Positions 35,801 to 43,309 of a DNA stretch of 64,000 bases are shown piece by piece. Position 1 is the stretch's first letter. Each line of letters begins with the position of its first letter. The notes beneath the pieces were generated by a model that had not been told where the DNA came from, searched no databases, and was given only the letters and a program-made list of their open reading frames with translations. This DNA comes from Phocoena phocoena. Its lineage: Eukaryota; Chordata; Mammalia; Artiodactyla; Phocoenidae. A program made the translations under genes and the position numbers. The stretch is from the NCBI RefSeq assembly GCF_963924675.1, contig NC_089220.1:54322639-54386638 (forward strand), read 5' to 3'.

Positions 35801-38373
35801 AGCACTAATGATTTCCTATAAATAAGAATTTGGTCAAATAAAATATACTACCTTGATACTATAAAACACTTTTGCAATGGTTAAAAATATGGTAGGGAGA
35901 ATTTCTAAAACATTCTGTTAATTTTTTTAAGAAATCAAACAAAAATATGTGTAATACGTATACACACATATATGTACATCTATGTGTATCTAAAAGAACA
36001 CACCCCAAGTAATTAACCATAAGAGGAGAGGGATTGGGGACATAAGAAAAGGGGGTGTGGAATGGTGGAGGACTTTATTATGTACATTTTTTAATAATCA
36101 TGCATAAGTTTACTATGTATATCATTTTTTTTAATAGTGAAAAAGAAAGTTAAACTTTTAGTTCAGCATTCTTGAGTAGTTCTATTATCAATATCAGAAT
36201 ACTTGACTTATTTATATCTTTAAATACATTTAAGTATCAGTGTTTCACATACCCTCTTATTGTACTGTTTGTCTCAGGATCACCAGGGTCCAATGTTTCT
36301 TTTAAGAAGTTTATATAATGTATCCAAAGGTCAACACTAAGAGGTATTGCCTGAAGCCCCCGGCGATACACCTAAGAAGAAAACAACAAACTGTACTTCA
36401 AATATTTAATTACTTCTTAACAGAGAGGCAACACTGTGTTATCCGGTGAACCTTAGAAATACTAATTACTGGAATTTTGTTTAAATAATCTACCATTACC
36501 ATTTGGGTGGAGGTTGGATAGAACATGGCAATGTTCTGATCCCCACGTGCAGAGTCTTGATCTTCAAAGCGCAGCAGTCCCTGCATTCTGACCGGGTTGT
36601 GTGGGCAGGCTTTGGGTTACAGACCATAGGGCACAGACCCATTAGAGCATCAATGACAGCGTCTGACCAAAAATGCAATAAGACGTAGCAAATGTGACTA
36701 GCAAACCAACTATATTGTTTGGAAAATGAGAAATAAATGTAAGTGAGAGAAAAGCCCTGCCCTACTTGTTAAGCTGCAGTGTAATACAGAGGCTTGCACT
36801 GCAAAGCTTGACAAACTGTAGAGGTTTAACGCACCTGCCAACAAAGAGAGAAAATATTAGCTACAAATGCCACAAGAGTGACAAATGCAAATAAAATACC
36901 CTATAAAATTGTTTGACCATAAATCGTAGGTACTGCCAGCCAAAAAAAGTCTCTGTTTTGTTATTATTTGGCTTACAGTACCTAATGGAGATAACTTTAT
37001 TCAGTAATGTACGCACCTCATCTGATTGTTTAATGTTGTCATGCCGCTTTTCGAGGTCTGCATACTTTTTCCAATAACCATAGCAATACGGATAGTGTAT
37101 GAAAAATTTGTCAAACGCTTTCCTGGCAGCCATCAAGTGATTCTGATGAAAATAAAACAAGGTGTTTAAACATCTTGGAAATTTTTGTCACAAAAACTAT
37201 TATTCCTTTCAAATGTACAGGCATACCTCAGAGATATTGCGGGTTAAGTTCCAGACCACTGTAATAAAGCGTATTATCGCAATAAAGCAGGTCACACAAA
37301 TTTTCTGGTTTCCAAGTGCACACAAAAATTCTGTTTACACTATACTGTAGTCTATTAAGTGTGCAATAGCATTATGTCTAAAAGAACAATGTACATACCT
37401 TAATTTAAAAATACTTTATTGCTAAAAAATGCCAAAATAATTACAATAGTAACATCAAATACCACTGATCACAGATGACCATAACATAATAATGAAAAAG
37501 TTTGAAATACTGCAAGAAATACCAAAAATGTGACAGAGACAGGAAATGAGCAAATATTGTTGGGAAAATGGCATCAACAGACTTGCTCGACGCAGGATTG
37601 CCACAAACCTTCAATTTGTAAAAAACGCAGTATCTGTGCAGCTCAATAAAGTGAAGCGCAATAAGACGAGGTATGCCTGTTATCATCTCAAAATAAACGA
37701 CAGGCTTAAAAACCACACACACAGCAGCCCTTTTTCCTACAATGCAATCTTATCCTTTGAAACAGAAGGAACTAATTCTGTCAAACAGCAAAGTAATTTT
37801 TTTATTTCAGCAATTTTATACACACATACATACACACACCAATTATTACAAATATTAGACTTTGATTCTAATACTTTCCATAATGTACACATGCTATGAA
37901 AGTTATTTTTGAAGCTAAAAAAATATTATCTAAAATGTTCTTCAACTTAATCTGAAAATTATAAAAGAGGCAACTTTAATTACAAAACAATAAGGCCTAG
38001 TCTGATATTACTTGATTTTTCTGTCCCCTCTAATCCCATTTAAATAGTTACTAACCTCCTGTTCTACATACTGAAGCAAATATACCCAGCCTGTAAAATC
38101 CTGAGGATTACTTTCTACAGTTTTCCAAAACTTTTCATATTCTGGAGGGAAATTTGCTTCTGTTTCTGTCACTGGAAGGTCCACAGTATTTGCTATTTCA
38201 TTTTCTTCCGTAGTTGTGTTCACATTAGGAGATCCATCAGGTGACTGTTCCATTTCTGTAACATTCATAATCTCAGTACTGAAATCAGTAGACTGATCTA
38301 CCACTACCTCTGAACTGTTGCCTGTGCTGCCATTATTGGAATTTCTGTACTCATCCATGTGAGAATTCTGCAT
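17475..38373 (-). CDS. PRPF39: PRPF39 complete coding region, 13 coding exons
   Basis: Pre-mRNA processing factor 39, a nuclear HAT-repeat protein that associates with U1 snRNP and acts as a homodimer in early 5' splice-site recognition. Coding exons in transcript order: 38373-38056, 37142-37017, 36371-36253, 31461-31294, 25423-25258, 24804-24697, 23309-23145, 22830-22704, 22338-22070, 21205-21021, 18235-18161, 17922-17802, 17531-17475. All junctions are GT-AG and in frame, giving 667 aa against 669 in human as I remember it. Residues 1-85 are acidic and disordered. From about residue 80 to 580 lie HAT repeats with aromatic W/Y spacing (for example [21 protein letters not shown]). The tail is charged ([15 protein letters not shown]) and ends Tyr/Pro-rich, [11 protein letters not shown]. 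Intron 10 hosts a snoRNA; introns 3 and 8 hold candidate alternative exons. Confidence 0.97.
17802..17922 (-). CDS. PRPF39: PRPF39 exon 13
   Basis: Residues 610-649, acidic then polar: [20 protein letters not shown] and on to NYSAWYQ. Donor gtgagt, acceptor gatttag. The 270-base intron towards exon 14 shows nothing notable. Confidence 0.96.
18161..18235 (-). CDS. PRPF39: PRPF39 exon 12
   Basis: Residues 585-608, [20 protein letters not shown] then KAEN, with split codons at both ends. Acceptor ccctctcag, donor gtatgt. Confidence 0.96.
19050..19101 (-). repeat. SINE fragment
   Basis: Only the head survives: ggaatcctaaccactggac followed by aaccaggaaatgccc, matching antisense CHR-type SINE ends. 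Confidence 0.6.
20125..20330 (+). repeat. MIR SINE
   Basis: gtggttaagaacacaggctc, taagtgaccttggaaaaac and gttagactgttaatgtac follow the MIR order. Confidence 0.7.
21021..21205 (-). CDS. PRPF39: PRPF39 exon 11
   Basis: Residues 523-583, [20 protein letters not shown] and on to [14 protein letters not shown]-repeat helices near the C-terminal dimerisation part. Acceptor tttacacag, donor gtaaga; Lys584 is split. Confidence 0.97.
21206..22069 (-). other. PRPF39: PRPF39 intron 10 (snoRNA host)
   Basis: 864 bases, free of young repeats. The C/D snoRNA lies at 21917-22002, starting 67 bases after the 5' splice site. The remainder is AT-rich. Confidence 0.9.
21917..22002 (-). ncRNA. SNORD127: C/D-box snoRNA SNORD127
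   Basis: Read on the minus strand, a 7-bp terminal stem TGGCAAC/GTTGCCA (22002-21996 with 21923-21917) encloses a perfect C box ATGATGA (21994-21988) and D box CTGA (21928-21925). An internal AATGAAG could serve as C' box. The bases before the D box, GTCCCTCTAA, are complementary to TTAGAGGGAC of 18S rRNA. The D+5 rule puts the methylated base at the G of TTAG, which is G1447 in human numbering. The human gene SNORD127 is known to lie in a PRPF39 intron close to this relative position, so both structure and context agree. Exact ends are inferred from the stem. Confidence 0.93.
22070..22338 (-). CDS. PRPF39: PRPF39 exon 10
   Basis: Largest internal exon, residues 434-522, [20 protein letters not shown] through [13 protein letters not shown]. 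Several HAT helices. Acceptor tatttctag, donor gtatgt. Confidence 0.97.
22398..22613. mobile_element. hAT (Charlie-like) non-autonomous transposon
   Basis: Starts caggtattggcaaataacag and ends gaaaaagtttacctgacctc, with ggcctgcaaagcctaaaaca inside. It fills most of the 365-base intron 9. A relative is at 60988-61153. Confidence 0.7.
22704..22830 (-). CDS. PRPF39: PRPF39 exon 9
   Basis: Residues 391-432, [20 protein letters not shown] through LWAAFEEQQ. Acceptor tgtatgtag, donor gtaaga. Confidence 0.97.
22831..23144 (-). other. PRPF39: PRPF39 intron 8 with coding-like segment
   Basis: 314 bases without young repeats. Segment 22945-23031 reads as a phase-0 open frame after a potential acceptor and is followed by AATAAA; see findings. 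Confidence 0.7.
22945..23031 (-). other. PRPF39: Candidate alternative terminal exon of PRPF39
   Basis: After a potential acceptor ctgttgcattag, 28 in-frame codons run [20 protein letters not shown] then RPSLQKLV, stop TAG at 22945-22947. The frame matches the phase-0 end of exon 8. AATAAA lies 6 bases past the stop (22933-22938). Could equally be a fragment of an old retrocopy. No transcript evidence is available. Confidence 0.3.
23145..23309 (-). CDS. PRPF39: PRPF39 exon 8
   Basis: Residues 336-390, [20 protein letters not shown] through [10 protein letters not shown]. Classic HAT motif WKEYLEFE. Acceptor tttattacag, donor gtaaga. Confidence 0.97.
23310..24696 (-). other. PRPF39: PRPF39 intron 7
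   Basis: 1.39 kb, more than half occupied by an L1 3'-end remnant in plus orientation. Confidence 0.88.
23610..24345 (+). mobile_element. L1 LINE 3' end fragment
   Basis: Contains the familiar L1 3' sequence: gaatggataaagatgatgtg, ggaatattactcagccataa, cttatatgtggaatctaaaa. Plus-strand orientation, opposite to the host gene. Confidence 0.85.
24697..24804 (-). CDS. PRPF39: PRPF39 exon 7
   Basis: Residues 300-335, [20 protein letters not shown] through SKRWTFEEG. Acceptor ttcttccctag, donor gtaagt. Confidence 0.97.
25258..25423 (-). CDS. PRPF39: PRPF39 exon 6
   Basis: Residues 245-299 after the split Arg244, [20 protein letters not shown] through IEDITDPAK, including a Gly/Asp-rich flexible loop ([12 protein letters not shown]). 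Acceptor ttcctttag, donor gtaacc. The 453-base intron 6 (24805-25257) shows nothing notable. Confidence 0.97.
26340..26372. repeat. (TA)n microsatellite
   Basis: About 16 uninterrupted TA units ending in acaca. Likely length-polymorphic. Confidence 0.95.
26509..26829 (-). mobile_element. CHR-related SINE with degenerate internal repeats
   Basis: Antisense, ending gatcaccagggaagtccc. A 15-bp near-perfect duplication agcatttctaatctt/aacatttctaatctt flanks it. Its middle is a string of about eight repeats of the type cttagttgcagcatgtg. Confidence 0.85.
27059..27326 (+). mobile_element. CHR-type SINE
   Basis: gggcttccctggtggcgcag to aacacagccaaaaaa, with direct repeat gttattaa at both ends (27051-27058 and 27327-27334). 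Confidence 0.93.
27614..27737 (+). mobile_element. Short CHR-type SINE (ggcggtcc subtype)
   Basis: gggacttccctggcggtcca to catggccaaaa plus A tail. Perfect 12-bp duplication aagactttcaca on both sides. Confidence 0.92.
28031..28322 (+). mobile_element. CHR-type SINE
   Basis: ggacttccctggtggcgcag through acacagccataaaataca and an A-rich end. Confidence 0.9.
28450..28490. repeat. Mariner terminal fragment
   Basis: gggttggccaaaaagttcgt followed by gttttccgtaa equals the inverted-repeat end of the mariner family seen in cetartiodactyls. Only one end is present. Confidence 0.75.
29318..29540 (+). mobile_element. Young CHR SINE (poly-A subtype)
   Basis: gaggtttccctggtggcgca to ggcccgcgtaccgc, then a tail of A broken by aaaag units. 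Duplication aaaaagcagtatg(c/t)gt at about 29302 and 29541. Confidence 0.94.
29635..29868 (+). mobile_element. Very young CHR SINE, 42-base A tail
   Basis: GC-rich copy with a legible pol III A box tggcgcagtgg (29647-29657) and B box ggttcgtgccc (29690-29700), revealing its tRNA origin. An uninterrupted run of 42 A (29827-29868) ends it. The target duplication is probably the A-run plus cta on each side. Confidence 0.95.
29880..30085 (+). repeat. MIR SINE
   Basis: tctgtgaccttttgcaaata, aaaatatagataaataatag and gacgattaaatgagttataa match the MIR order. Confidence 0.75.
31294..31461 (-). CDS. PRPF39: PRPF39 exon 5
   Basis: Completes Gly188 and encodes 189-243, [20 protein letters not shown] through QLYSHHFQ, plus two bases of Arg244. 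HAT motif [12 protein letters not shown]. Acceptor aatttttcag, donor gtgagt. Confidence 0.97.
32170..32830 (+). repeat. Old L1M ORF2 remnant
   Basis: ctgaatgccaatcaaagctc, tatggcactggcctggtatc and atagatctatgtatatgtg correspond to decayed L1 reverse-transcriptase 3' coding sequence. Confidence 0.65.
32861..32906. repeat. Alternating purine-pyrimidine tract (Z-DNA-prone)
   Basis: catgcgcgcgcgtgcgcgtg followed by TG/CA alternations to cacacacgtgtatg; CpG-rich islandlet in an AT-rich intron. Confidence 0.85.
33467..33831 (+). mobile_element. CHR-type SINE with (taaa)n tail
   Basis: gggacttctctggtggtcca to agccataaataaaat, followed by seven or so aaat units. A 15-bp duplication aaagatatgcagcca at 33452-33466 and 34039-34053 brackets this SINE together with the next one. 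Confidence 0.92.
33832..34020 (+). mobile_element. Second CHR SINE inserted in the tail of the first
   Basis: ggacttccttggtggtgcag to gacctgacacaaccaaaat. It lies inside the target duplication of its neighbour, so it arrived later, within the A-rich tail. Confidence 0.88.
34055..36150 (+). repeat. L1/HAL1-like remnants
   Basis: agaagagagatggagaaatg, ctcaaaattctacacgcc and later tatactaccttgatactata resemble old L1/HAL1 units. Heavily decayed; limits approximate. Confidence 0.45.
36253..36371 (-). CDS. PRPF39: PRPF39 exon 4
   Basis: Residues 149-187 plus two bases, [20 protein letters not shown] through [14 protein letters not shown] motif [11 protein letters not shown]. Acceptor ttcttag, donor gtatgt. 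Confidence 0.97.
36372..37016 (-). other. PRPF39: PRPF39 intron 3 with candidate NMD exon
   Basis: 645 bases free of interspersed repeats and unusually complex for this locus. A strong internal acceptor, an AG|GTGCGT junction and a long GC-balanced segment are present; see findings. Confidence 0.75.
36500..36834 (-). other. PRPF39: Candidate poison exon in PRPF39 intron 3
   Basis: Acceptor ttctctctttgttggcag ends at 36835. Spliced after exon 3, the frame reads GTG CGT TAA, a stop at the third codon. A usable donor AAATG|gtaatg ends the segment at 36500. It contains the perfect 7-bp hairpin AGAACAT/ATGTTCT at 36520-36537. Donor and use are unproven. Confidence 0.35.
37017..37142 (-). CDS. PRPF39: PRPF39 exon 3
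   Basis: Residues 107-148, [20 protein letters not shown] through [12 protein letters not shown] motif [12 protein letters not shown]. Acceptor attttcatcag, donor gtgcgt. Confidence 0.97.
37143..38055 (-). other. PRPF39: PRPF39 intron 2
   Basis: 913 bases, half of it a Tigger1-type transposon. Confidence 0.9.
37218..37679. mobile_element. Tigger1-type DNA transposon, internally deleted
   Basis: Inverted ends caggcatacctcagagatat and gcaataagacgaggtatgcctg (outer 12 bases pair exactly as caggcatacctc/gaggtatgcctg). Interior ttacactatactgtagtcta and ctttattgctaaaaaatgcc match the Tigger1 family. No transposase frame left. TA precedes the left end. Confidence 0.88.
38056..38373 (-). CDS. PRPF39: PRPF39 exon 2 coding part (start codon)
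   Basis: Residues 1-106, [20 protein letters not shown] through [11 protein letters not shown]; acidic, Ser/Thr-rich N-terminus, then the first HAT helix. ATG at 38373 has G at -3. A 29-base 5' UTR piece precedes it, reaching the acceptor tttccacag (exon starts at 38402). Donor gttagt. Confidence 0.96.
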
Positions 38374-39043
38374 GGCTGTTTATTTTTTCTTCAGTTAATG
38401 ATCTGTGGAAACATAAAGAGAAACATCTTCCAAATGTTTATTTGGCATCATCAAAACCACCTTTTAAAAGCCCAAGTTAGCTATTAAAGGAATATATTAA
38501 TTTGATTCTTGAGCTCTCCTGTAAGTCATAATCAGGTTTATTAGTTTTTATATTACAAATTAAATTCTATAACAAATTTTCCAAACTTCTGCCAGTTTAT
38601 TGTTGACTGAGTAAAAACTAGCTCCTTCATCTATAAAACAGTGAGTATTGAGCCTGCTCCCTAAAGAAGCAATCATATCTAGAATTCAGTGCTCCTTAGC
38701 TAGCTAAGAATCTAAATTTTAGTATCTGAATGCTATCTTGCTACCAATCCTGAAAAACAGCAATATCTTTAATATCTGTTCTGGAGGCTTTAGCTAACAA
38801 AACAAATTCTGGCCATGGATATAAATGTTTCAGAGGGAAATTCATAACTTAGCTCAGGATAGATTTTTAAGAAGGTTATACTGTTGAAATATATCTATAA
38901 AATTTAAATCCTAGCAGCTAGGTTTGATTTTATTATAGAAGATACACATTAAGGTTTTAAAATTAAAGAGTGATTTTTAAAGTAAGTGTTATTAAAAACA
39001 TAGTTATAAAAGAAATAATAAAAAAATAAAAACATAGTTATAA

Positions 39044-39158
39044 GGGAATTCCCTGGCAGTCCAGTGATTAGGACTCTGTGCTCTCATTGCTGGGGTCCCG
39101 GGTTCGATCCCTGGTCAGAGAACTTAGGTCCCACAAGCCACGCAGCCAAAAAATTAAA
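39044..39158 (+). mobile_element. Short CHR-type SINE
   Basis: gggaattccctggcagtcca to aagccacgcagcc plus A-rich end. Confidence 0.88.
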
Positions 39159-39165
39159 AATCGTA

Positions 39166-39446
39166 GGGCTTCCCTGGTGGCGCAGTGGTTGAGAATCTGC
39201 CTGCCAATGCAGGGGACACGGGTTCGAGCCCTGGTCTCGGAAGATCCCACATGCCACGGAGCAACTAGGCCTGTGTGCCACAACTACTGAGCCTGCGCAT
39301 CTGGAGCTTGTGCTCCGCAACAAGAGAGGCCGCGACAGTGAGAGGCCCGCGCACCGCAATGAAGAGTGGCCCCCGCTCACCGCAACTAGAGAAAGCCCAC
39401 GTACAGAAAAGAAGACCCAACACAGCCAAAAATAAATAAATATTTT
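39166..39446 (+). mobile_element. CHR-type SINE, long form
   Basis: gggcttccctggtggcgcag to acacagccaaaaataaata. Duplication ttaaaaatc(g/a)ta on each side. Confidence 0.92.
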
Positions 39447-39769
39447 TTAAAAATCATAAAAAGAATATTTATGAAAGTTTTACCATCTGGATAGTTACTT
39501 CATAAAATCTTTTAAATTAAGTCATCTTATGGTTAAGGCCATAAAATAATAAGGAATTATTCTTTTATCCTGTAAGGTAATACTACAATATATTTTCACA
39601 ATTCACTTCATCTCTTCCACTAACAGTTTAAATGGAAACTGAATCATTAAATTATAGAGCATGTCTTCTTTTTAAATTAGGGATTATTCTCAAAACTAAA
39701 CAGACCATAAAACTGATTTACTCCTAAAATATACTCAGAATACATAATTAGTTAATATTGCATAATATA

Positions 39770-40200
39770 ATGTAAAAAAGGATTAAGACTAAAGGAATTC
39801 AAAGAAAGAAGTGCAAGTGGCCAATAAACATATGAAAGGACTGAATCTTTATTAATAAAGATGTAAATTAAAACAATGAGATTATCAAATTGGCAACAAG
39901 TAAAAAGATATTTCTGGAGGACAGTCACACAAAATATACCAAATGGCAATTGTGCATATTTTATGTTATGTAAATAATCAGATAAAAAACATTTATTAGT
40001 TTAAAAGCATTCACTAGAACACTATTATAGCGAAAAAAGAGGGTAGTATTAAGAACACTGCTTTAGTAGGTGGCATATTTGTACAATGGAATAATAATTT
40101 AAAAGGAAATATGTGCACCTGTCTTGATATAGAAAGATAACCACTACATATATATTATATTCATGCTAGACACAGATCTGTAAGGATTTATATCAAATAA
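39770..40200 (+). repeat. Old L1-like remnant
   Basis: gtggccaataaacatatgaa, caatgagattatcaaattgg and caatggaataataatttaaa follow the L1/HAL1 3' order in decayed form. Confidence 0.5.
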
Positions 40201-41244
40201 AATACACTAACAATATTAGTTGGTGTTAATGGCTGTTCTCCCCATATAACTGGGCTGACGTTTTCTTCTTTTGGCTTATCTGCAATTATTTAACTGAAGT
40301 TAAAAAAAAAAAAAAAAAGAGGTATTTTGTTTCATTTGTTTTGTTTTTAAGAAAAACGAGCTCCAGATATGACATGCCAGTGGTTGGCTGGATACAAATT
40401 TTTTTTTTTTTTGCAATTTTATGCCTACTTTAAAAATCTGGGTTTCTCTATAGTCTACACAACCTAGCTCCACATAATAGTCACCAAGTAAGCTATTTTT
40501 TTAAAATACATATTCATTGGCGCCAACGCCAATGATTCTGAGTTCTAGGCTCAGGCCCAGAAAGTTGTACTTCTACCATGTTCTCTGAATGATTCAGAGG
40601 AACAGAAACTTATTCATGGGTAAACTCTGAACAATGGAACTGTTGCATCAAAGATCTGTGTATATTAAATTTGGGAATACGCTGACAACTTATCTTTAAA
40701 AAAGTTGTACCAGCTGTGTGACAAGACAATTTTAGCTGACTATCCAACATTCCCTCTCACCATCTTCCTAATAAAACATTGTTTTGGTTCAGAGCAGCAA
40801 TATACCTAACCCCATGTAAGGATTATGAGTCTGAAAAGCACATCTGCTGCAGAGCTCTGGGAACAATTTTGCTTTTCTGATAAAAGGGACAGTCAACAAA
40901 TAGTGTAGGCTCTACCACTTTCTTCTTACTTTGAATGTGAACATATCTAAAACAACTTGTATTCACAAAGCAGTCAAAAGAACTGGCCAAGAAAATTAAG
41001 AAATGCCAGCCCTGACATCAAGCTGCTAATAACACAATGCCAGCTGTGTAAGAAAATAAGTCCCTATTTGCTTAAACTAGTATCAATAGATGAGTTTTTC
41101 TATTACTTGCAGAAAAATGCATTCCTAACTAACCCACTAATGAGACATGGACATGAGAATGTCCATTTTTCCATCTCCTCTTGTCAGCACTAGGTATCAT
41201 GAAACAATTTTTGCTCATCTGATTAAAAAAAGGAAAAAAGAGAG

Positions 41245-41900
41245 TAGTACCTCATTTTGATTTGCATTTCTTTAACTACAAGGATGTTGAATTTCTATTT
41301 CCTTTTTCCCCTTAAATACTATTTCACATCCTTTGTCTATATTTTCTTTTTTTTAATTTATTTACTTGTTTATTTATTTATCTATTTTTGGATGAGTTGG
41401 GTCTTTGTTGCTGCACGTGGGCTTTCTCTAGTTGCGGCGAGTGGGGGCTACTCTTCGTTGTGGAGCGCGGGCTTCTCTTGTGGCGGATCACGGGCTCTAG
41501 GCGTGCAGGCTCAGTAGTTGTGGCACATGGGCTTAGTTGCTCCGTGGCATGTGGGAGCTTCCTGGACGTGGGCTTGAACCCGTGTCCCCTGCCTTGGCAG
41601 GCGATTCTTAACCACTGTGCCACCAGGGAAGCCCTGTCTATATTTTCTACTGCATTTTTTATGAATGGTTTGCAAAAGCTCTCTGTAAACTAGAAAATGA
41701 CACACATTGTAAAACATTTTTGAGTTAGTCTTCTTACTAGTTTTAGGTTTTTTCTGTGTGTATGGAAGGCATCTTTTAAATTGTCATGTAGATTTGATAT
41801 CCAGATTTTAAAATATGTCCACTATTTCAAAATGCAGTATGAAGCAAATTTTTTCCCAAGAAAGGATAAATTTAAAATGTTAAATCAAGTGAACTTTGAG
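41245..41900 (-). repeat. Old L1 remnant interrupted by a SINE
   Basis: cctcattttgatttgcattt before, and gaatggtttgcaaaagctct after, the SINE at 41348-41634 read as antisense L1 3' sequence. Confidence 0.45.
41348..41634 (-). mobile_element. CHR-type SINE, long form
   Basis: Antisense, ending ccaccagggaagccc. Perfect 14-bp duplication tgtctatattttct at 41334-41347 and 41635-41648. Confidence 0.94.
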
Positions 41901-42955
41901 GCTGAATGCCACTGGAAGAATTAGTTATAACCAGGTAAAAATCTAAGGAATATTTTTTAAAAAGGAGAAGAAGAGGGAAAGGAGAAGAAGGAAAGTGGGG
42001 GAAGGTCAGGTGGGAACAAAAAAAGTTTTCAATACTTGATGCATATCCAGCACTATACTACATTCCTTATAGAGAATACATAGGTATAAGGTAAGGTCCT
42101 CACTCTAAGGCTTATTAACTATTAGTAGCTGGAGAGCGATTAAAAAAACATGCAAAACAATTAGACAAAATTTCAAATGAAACAAAGTCAAAGTTTAGAA
42201 AACTCAATTGAACATTATAGGCATCTAGCAAACCTTCATGAAATATAGAATTTGGTCTTCACTTTGAAAAACTACAGATTTTGGAACAATAGAGAAATAA
42301 TGATAAATTATTCCAAAATAGCGAATAGCCCACTTGACTTGACAGAACAACCCTTCTTATTAACAGTAGACAAGAAGATGGAAATTAGGACTGGTTCCAA
42401 GACAAGAAGGAAATAAGACTGACCAGAATGAAGAGGGTCTGCATTGGGGAAGTGAAATGAAAGTAAGCAGCATGGAGAGCAAGAGGAATCTGAGAAGAAA
42501 TAATACAACCAAATCTAGTTGGTACACGATAAAGGACAATCCCAAAGTATCAATATTAGACTACCAGAAAAAATAGTTCCCTTCTACCTGAATGACTGAT
42601 TATTGTCATAAACTTTTCCGGGTTTACCAGCTGAGACCCTAGGAAAAGGCGCAGAAGCTTTCAACTTATTTTGGTCTCTTTTGCCCCCTCCTTTAAAGAA
42701 AAGACACATTTGACGACTAATCTTCCAGATACAAATTAGTCATTATTTTGTATCTTTTTATTTCAAAGCATGCTGTCAAAAAAACAAACGGCAAGTTGTT
42801 ACATTGATTCATTTACTACCTGTTCTATTCTAACTGCATACTTAAGTGGGACATAAGGGTTTCTTCTGGAATCAGCAAATTTACCACACCCCTGCATCTT
42901 CAGAAATGATCAATTACTCCACACCCTGCAATTACAGTGTTATAAAAAGAGTTAA

Positions 42956-43146
42956 GGGACTTCCCCGGTGGCACAGTGGTTGAGAGTCCGCCTGCCGATG
43001 CAGGGGACACGGGTTCGTGCCCCGGTCCGGCAAGATCCCACATGCAGCGGAGTGGCTGGGCCCGTGAGCCACGGCCGCTGAAATTGCGCATCCGGAGCCT
43101 GTGCTCCACAACGGGAGAGGCCACAACAGTGAAAGGCCCACGTACC

Positions 43147-43177
<31 letters not shown>
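42956..43177 (+). mobile_element. Young CHR SINE (poly-A subtype)
   Basis: gggacttccccggtggcaca to aggcccacgtaccgc, followed by an uninterrupted 29-base A tail (43149-43177). Confidence 0.94.
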
Positions 43178-43181
<4 letters not shown>

Positions 43182-43309
43182 CTAAAGTTATTTTTAATAA
43201 GTTATTCTAACATATACTTCATAATGTGGCAATTACTAGTACCAGTTTATTCTTAACAATAACTTCCAACTAGCAATATAAAATGGCAAAGGAGTAAAAA
43301 AACAACTAT

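Larger units (their letters stand above)
31462..36252 (-). other. PRPF39: PRPF39 intron 4
   Basis: 4.8 kb: L1M/HAL1-like LINE remnants (about 32170-32830 and 34055-36150), a nested pair of CHR SINEs (33467-34020) and an alternating purine-pyrimidine tract at 32861-32906. No gene seen. Confidence 0.83.

Noticed and set aside
36496..36688. 60-codon frames on both strands in PRPF39 intron 3 as a small gene
   Set aside because: No start context, signal, domain or retrocopy features. The segment is better treated as a candidate alternative exon or conserved noncoding element. It also lacks convincing C/D or H/ACA boxes.
37546..37899. 117-codon plus-strand frame
   Set aside because: Its first part is the Tigger1 element and the rest is unstructured intron.
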